A program made the position numbers and the translations under genes. From Eonycteris spelaea (taxonomy: Eukaryota; Chordata; Mammalia; Chiroptera; Pteropodidae), in the NCBI GenBank assembly GCA_003508835.1, contig PUFA01000062.1, positions 1,960,001 through 2,024,000 of the forward strand: a stretch of 64,000 bases of DNA, written 5' to 3'. Below, piece after piece: positions 61,473 through 64,000 of this stretch; the stretch's first letter is position 1; every line of letters begins with the position of its first letter. Under the pieces are notes generated by a model. The model was given only the letters and a program-made list of their open reading frames with translations, was not told the DNA's origin and did not search any database.

Positions 61473-61927
61473 GCACAAAAATCACCCCGATTTTTAGTCC
61501 TTAGTTCACATGGAAAAAGTAATTAAATGAGATTTTTGGCTTATGCCTATGTTTAGGAAAAAACTTACTATGTTACACAATTTCAGGGGGAAAAAAACTG
61601 CCTCTGAAATATGATCTTACCTAATTCACACTCATTCGATTCCTATCACCAACTGTTCACTACCGAGTCAGCCAACACCAGTGAAGACCTCAGCATCATC
61701 TTACGTTGTCTCACCTTGAGCACTTTTCCTGCCTCCTATCACCTTTGTTTTAAAAAAGATGACTTCCGCTCATCTTCTAACCCTAGGGAGTTGGAAGTGA
61801 ATAACATTCTTTGCACTCCTTACTTGTTATTCAGTTTTTCTCCTTGTCATTCTCCTCTACTCTAGAAATTCCTTGAGGTTGGGGACCATGGATTATGTTG
61901 TTTTCTTCATTGTTATAACTGCAGGGC

Positions 61928-61969
<42 letters not shown>
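61928..61969. repeat. GATA tetranucleotide repeat
   Basis: About ten GATA units following an L2-like fragment. Confidence 0.95.
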
Positions 61970-63128
61970 GCTCCCTAAGAGTTTATGAATATGTGAATAA
62001 ATTTAATTTTCACAAATGCCATGTGAGGAGTGAGTTTTCATCTCCTCTATGAACTTGGAAAATGAGGTTCAGAGAAGGCTAAGAGGCGGGAGAAGTGGGA
62101 TTTGAAATCAGGTCCCTGACTCTAAGTCTGGAGTTCTTTTTATTACATGACAGCTACCCTCTCATTTCCTTTCTAGGCAGGCATTGAGCATTCATCTCTA
62201 TTTCCCTAGCCTAAGATACATGAACAATGAAAGCAATTCCAGTAAGAACAGGACTGCAATGAAAACAGCAGCAGCCACAGATGAGAGAAATGCAGAATGT
62301 AGCTATCTCTACAGCCAAATGCTCTTCTCATTCAGAGTGAATTACTATTCTCTCTCCAGTCTCAAAAAATGACAGCAGACTGCAGCTTCCCTTCTTAGCA
62401 ATAGTTTATAATGTAACAGCTCAATTTAAACCCCTATTTAAAAATCCACATGGAGTGCTGCGAAATTTACCATTGTCTTAATAATTACCATTGTTTTACT
62501 ACTCTCATAGATTCTGCTTTAGTTAATCAAATTATGTAGCTCTTTATATAACATATTTCACCAAATTAGAGTGAGAATGCAATTTAGATACACCCTTTTC
62601 CTGCCATCTCTTTTTTCAGGTGTAGGCAGTGAGAATCAGAGAAGAGAGAAGACTTATCCAAACCGCACAGCATATGGGTGAGAAGAAAGGGATTGAGCTT
62701 CTCTGTCCTCTTTGTCTGGTCTGTCCTCTTTATCAGTGATCTCCAGGCACCAGGGTGCAGGAGGGTGCTCATCTGTGACAGTGCCCCTATCAGTCCAGTG
62801 AAATGAGAATACTGTCAGAATTGTGAGCTCTACATTGTAATTACCACAGTGTGTAATTCATCATTTGCTCCTTCGTTTGTTTTCTACCAATCTTCTTCAT
62901 TAAAATAATAGCTTTTCATATTAAGGAGCATGGGTCTTGTGACAGTTCTTCCTTCCACACTGGCAGACTCCCGCCAATCCTGCAAACTTCAGCTCAAGCA
63001 TCAACCCCCAGCGAAGATTTCACACAGGACTGCCTTCCTGAGACTTCTGTAGTCACTTCTATTTAATGAAGGAACGAGCCTTCTATGCTTCTTCTTTTAA
63101 ACACTATAAACTTTACTCATTATATGTG

Positions 63129-63560
63129 TTTAGGTTTGCTAGGACTGCTGTAACAAAGCACCATAAACTTGGTGGCTTCGAACAACAGAAATTTATTCTC
63201 TCATGATTCTGGAGGCTGGAAGTTTGATACACAGATGTTGGCAAGGCCATGTTTTTTTACAGGCCACTAGTGGAAGATGCTTTCTGGCCTCGTCCAGCTT
63301 CTGGTAACCCCAGACTTTGCTTGGTTAGTGGGAGAATAACTCTACTCTCTGCCTCCATCCTCATATGGCTACATCCCCTGTGTGTTTCTCATCTTCTCGT
63401 CTTCCAGGACGCCAGTCATGTTGGATTAAGTTCTCACTCTACTCTAGTGTGACCTCATCTTAACTAATTACGTCCTCGATGACTCTATTTCTAAATAAGG
63501 TCACATCCTGTGGTAGGAGGAGTCGAACATATCTTTTTGAGGAAAACAATTCAATTATAA
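63129..63560 (-). mobile_element. MLT1/MST-type (MaLR) LTR, reverse
   Basis: It starts gctaggactgctgtaacaaa, continues aacaacagaaatttattctc, tcatgattctggaggctgga, cttaactaattacgtcctcg and atttctaaataaggtcacat, which is the reverse complement of the MaLR LTR layout. Confidence 0.8.
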
Positions 63561-64000
63561 ATAATATATATCCAAAAATGTATATTTAGGTTTCCAGTTC
63601 CAGCTCAAAGTGAATTGAGCCATGTAACCAATACCCAGATCAAGAAATAGAATGTGATCAGCACCCCAAAATCCTTTCATGCTCCCCTCCAGCCCTGCCC
63701 ACCACCACCACCAGTGACCGCTATCCCGCCTAATAGAATGAATTGGTTTTCTCTTTTAGTCATAATTTATATACCATAAAATTAACCTTTTAATGTATAA
63801 AATTTAGTAGTTTTTAATATATCCACAAAGCTGTGCATCATCACTAATTCTCAAACATTTTTATCACTTCTAAAAGAAACCGCCTATATCCAATAGCAGT
63901 CATTTCCATCACCCCGTTTACTGCAGCCTGTGATAACCACTAATCAATCAATTTGTCTCTATTGATTTTTACTGACTAGTAAAAATGGGTATTCATTTTG

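Larger units (their letters stand above)
48781..64000. other. 5' flank of RELL1, no gene recognised
   Basis: In this upstream flank I find only repeats and low-complexity tracts, listed separately. Weaker pieces: reverse MIR-like near 49090..49290, 50240..50400, 50900..51160 and 61985..62155; L2-like forward near 61670..61920 and 62945..63110; L1M/HAL1-like near 60470..60630 and 63600..64000. Unassigned stretches are 49300..50230, 51160..52020, 52430..53190, 53330..57740, 58280..59850, 59900..60470 and 62170..62940. No exon, RNA gene or retrogene was recognised. Confidence 0.7.

Noticed and set aside
1..64000. CRISPR arrays, operons or other prokaryotic systems
   Set aside because: The window is clearly mammalian, with spliced exons and mammalian repeats; the periodic repeats present are simple microsatellites.

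Overview
This is a mammalian nuclear DNA window. It carries one protein-coding gene, RELL1 (RELT-like protein 1), on the minus strand across the left three quarters. Six exons are placed by homology to the known RELL1 protein and by canonical GT/AG junctions: exon 1 (48286..48200 coding part), exon 2 (23105..22881), exon 3 (20863..20792), exon 4 (14291..14234), exon 5 (11643..11407) and exon 6 (8588..8450, stop codon 8455..8453). A perfect CAG|GTGAGT donor starts 3 nt after the stop codon, so a non-coding last exon lies further left, inside or beyond bases 1..8449. I could not place it.

The coding blocks sum to 815 nt. That is one less than the 816 nt needed for the usual 271-residue protein plus stop. 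The missing base is in exon 1, in the signal peptide: the good-context ATG at 48286 runs into a stop after 21 codons, while the conserved signal-peptide residues sit in the next frame. Either the assembly has a 1-base error in a very GC-rich spot or the start of this allele is broken. Exon 1 lies in a CpG island (about 47775..48780), the likely promoter. To the right (48780..64000) is the 5' flank, where I see no exons.

Everything else is intron or intergenic DNA with old interspersed repeats: many MIR and L2 fragments, L1M 3' ends, DNA transposons (a MER2-like Tigger, MER5A, MER20-like, and another hAT-like family in two copies), MaLR/ERVL-type solo LTRs and one further ERV LTR family in two opposite copies. 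There are several nested insertions. The youngest-looking insertion is a 5S-rRNA-derived retroposon in intron 2 (22173..22379) with an identical 16-bp target-site duplication. A second, older 5S fragment has split a MIR in intron 1.

I see no Alu, B1/B2, carnivore, ruminant or equine SINEs in 64 kb. Few young repeats plus 5S-derived retroposons would fit a megabat (Pteropodidae), in which 5S-derived SINEs have been described. This is inference; the sequence itself only shows a placental mammal outside primates and rodents.

Function (family knowledge): RELL1 is a small single-pass membrane protein that associates with RELT and RELL2 and with the kinase OXSR1, and has been linked to p38 signalling and cell death when overexpressed. 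No other gene is supported here; the remaining open frames are shadows in repeats, introns or the CpG island.
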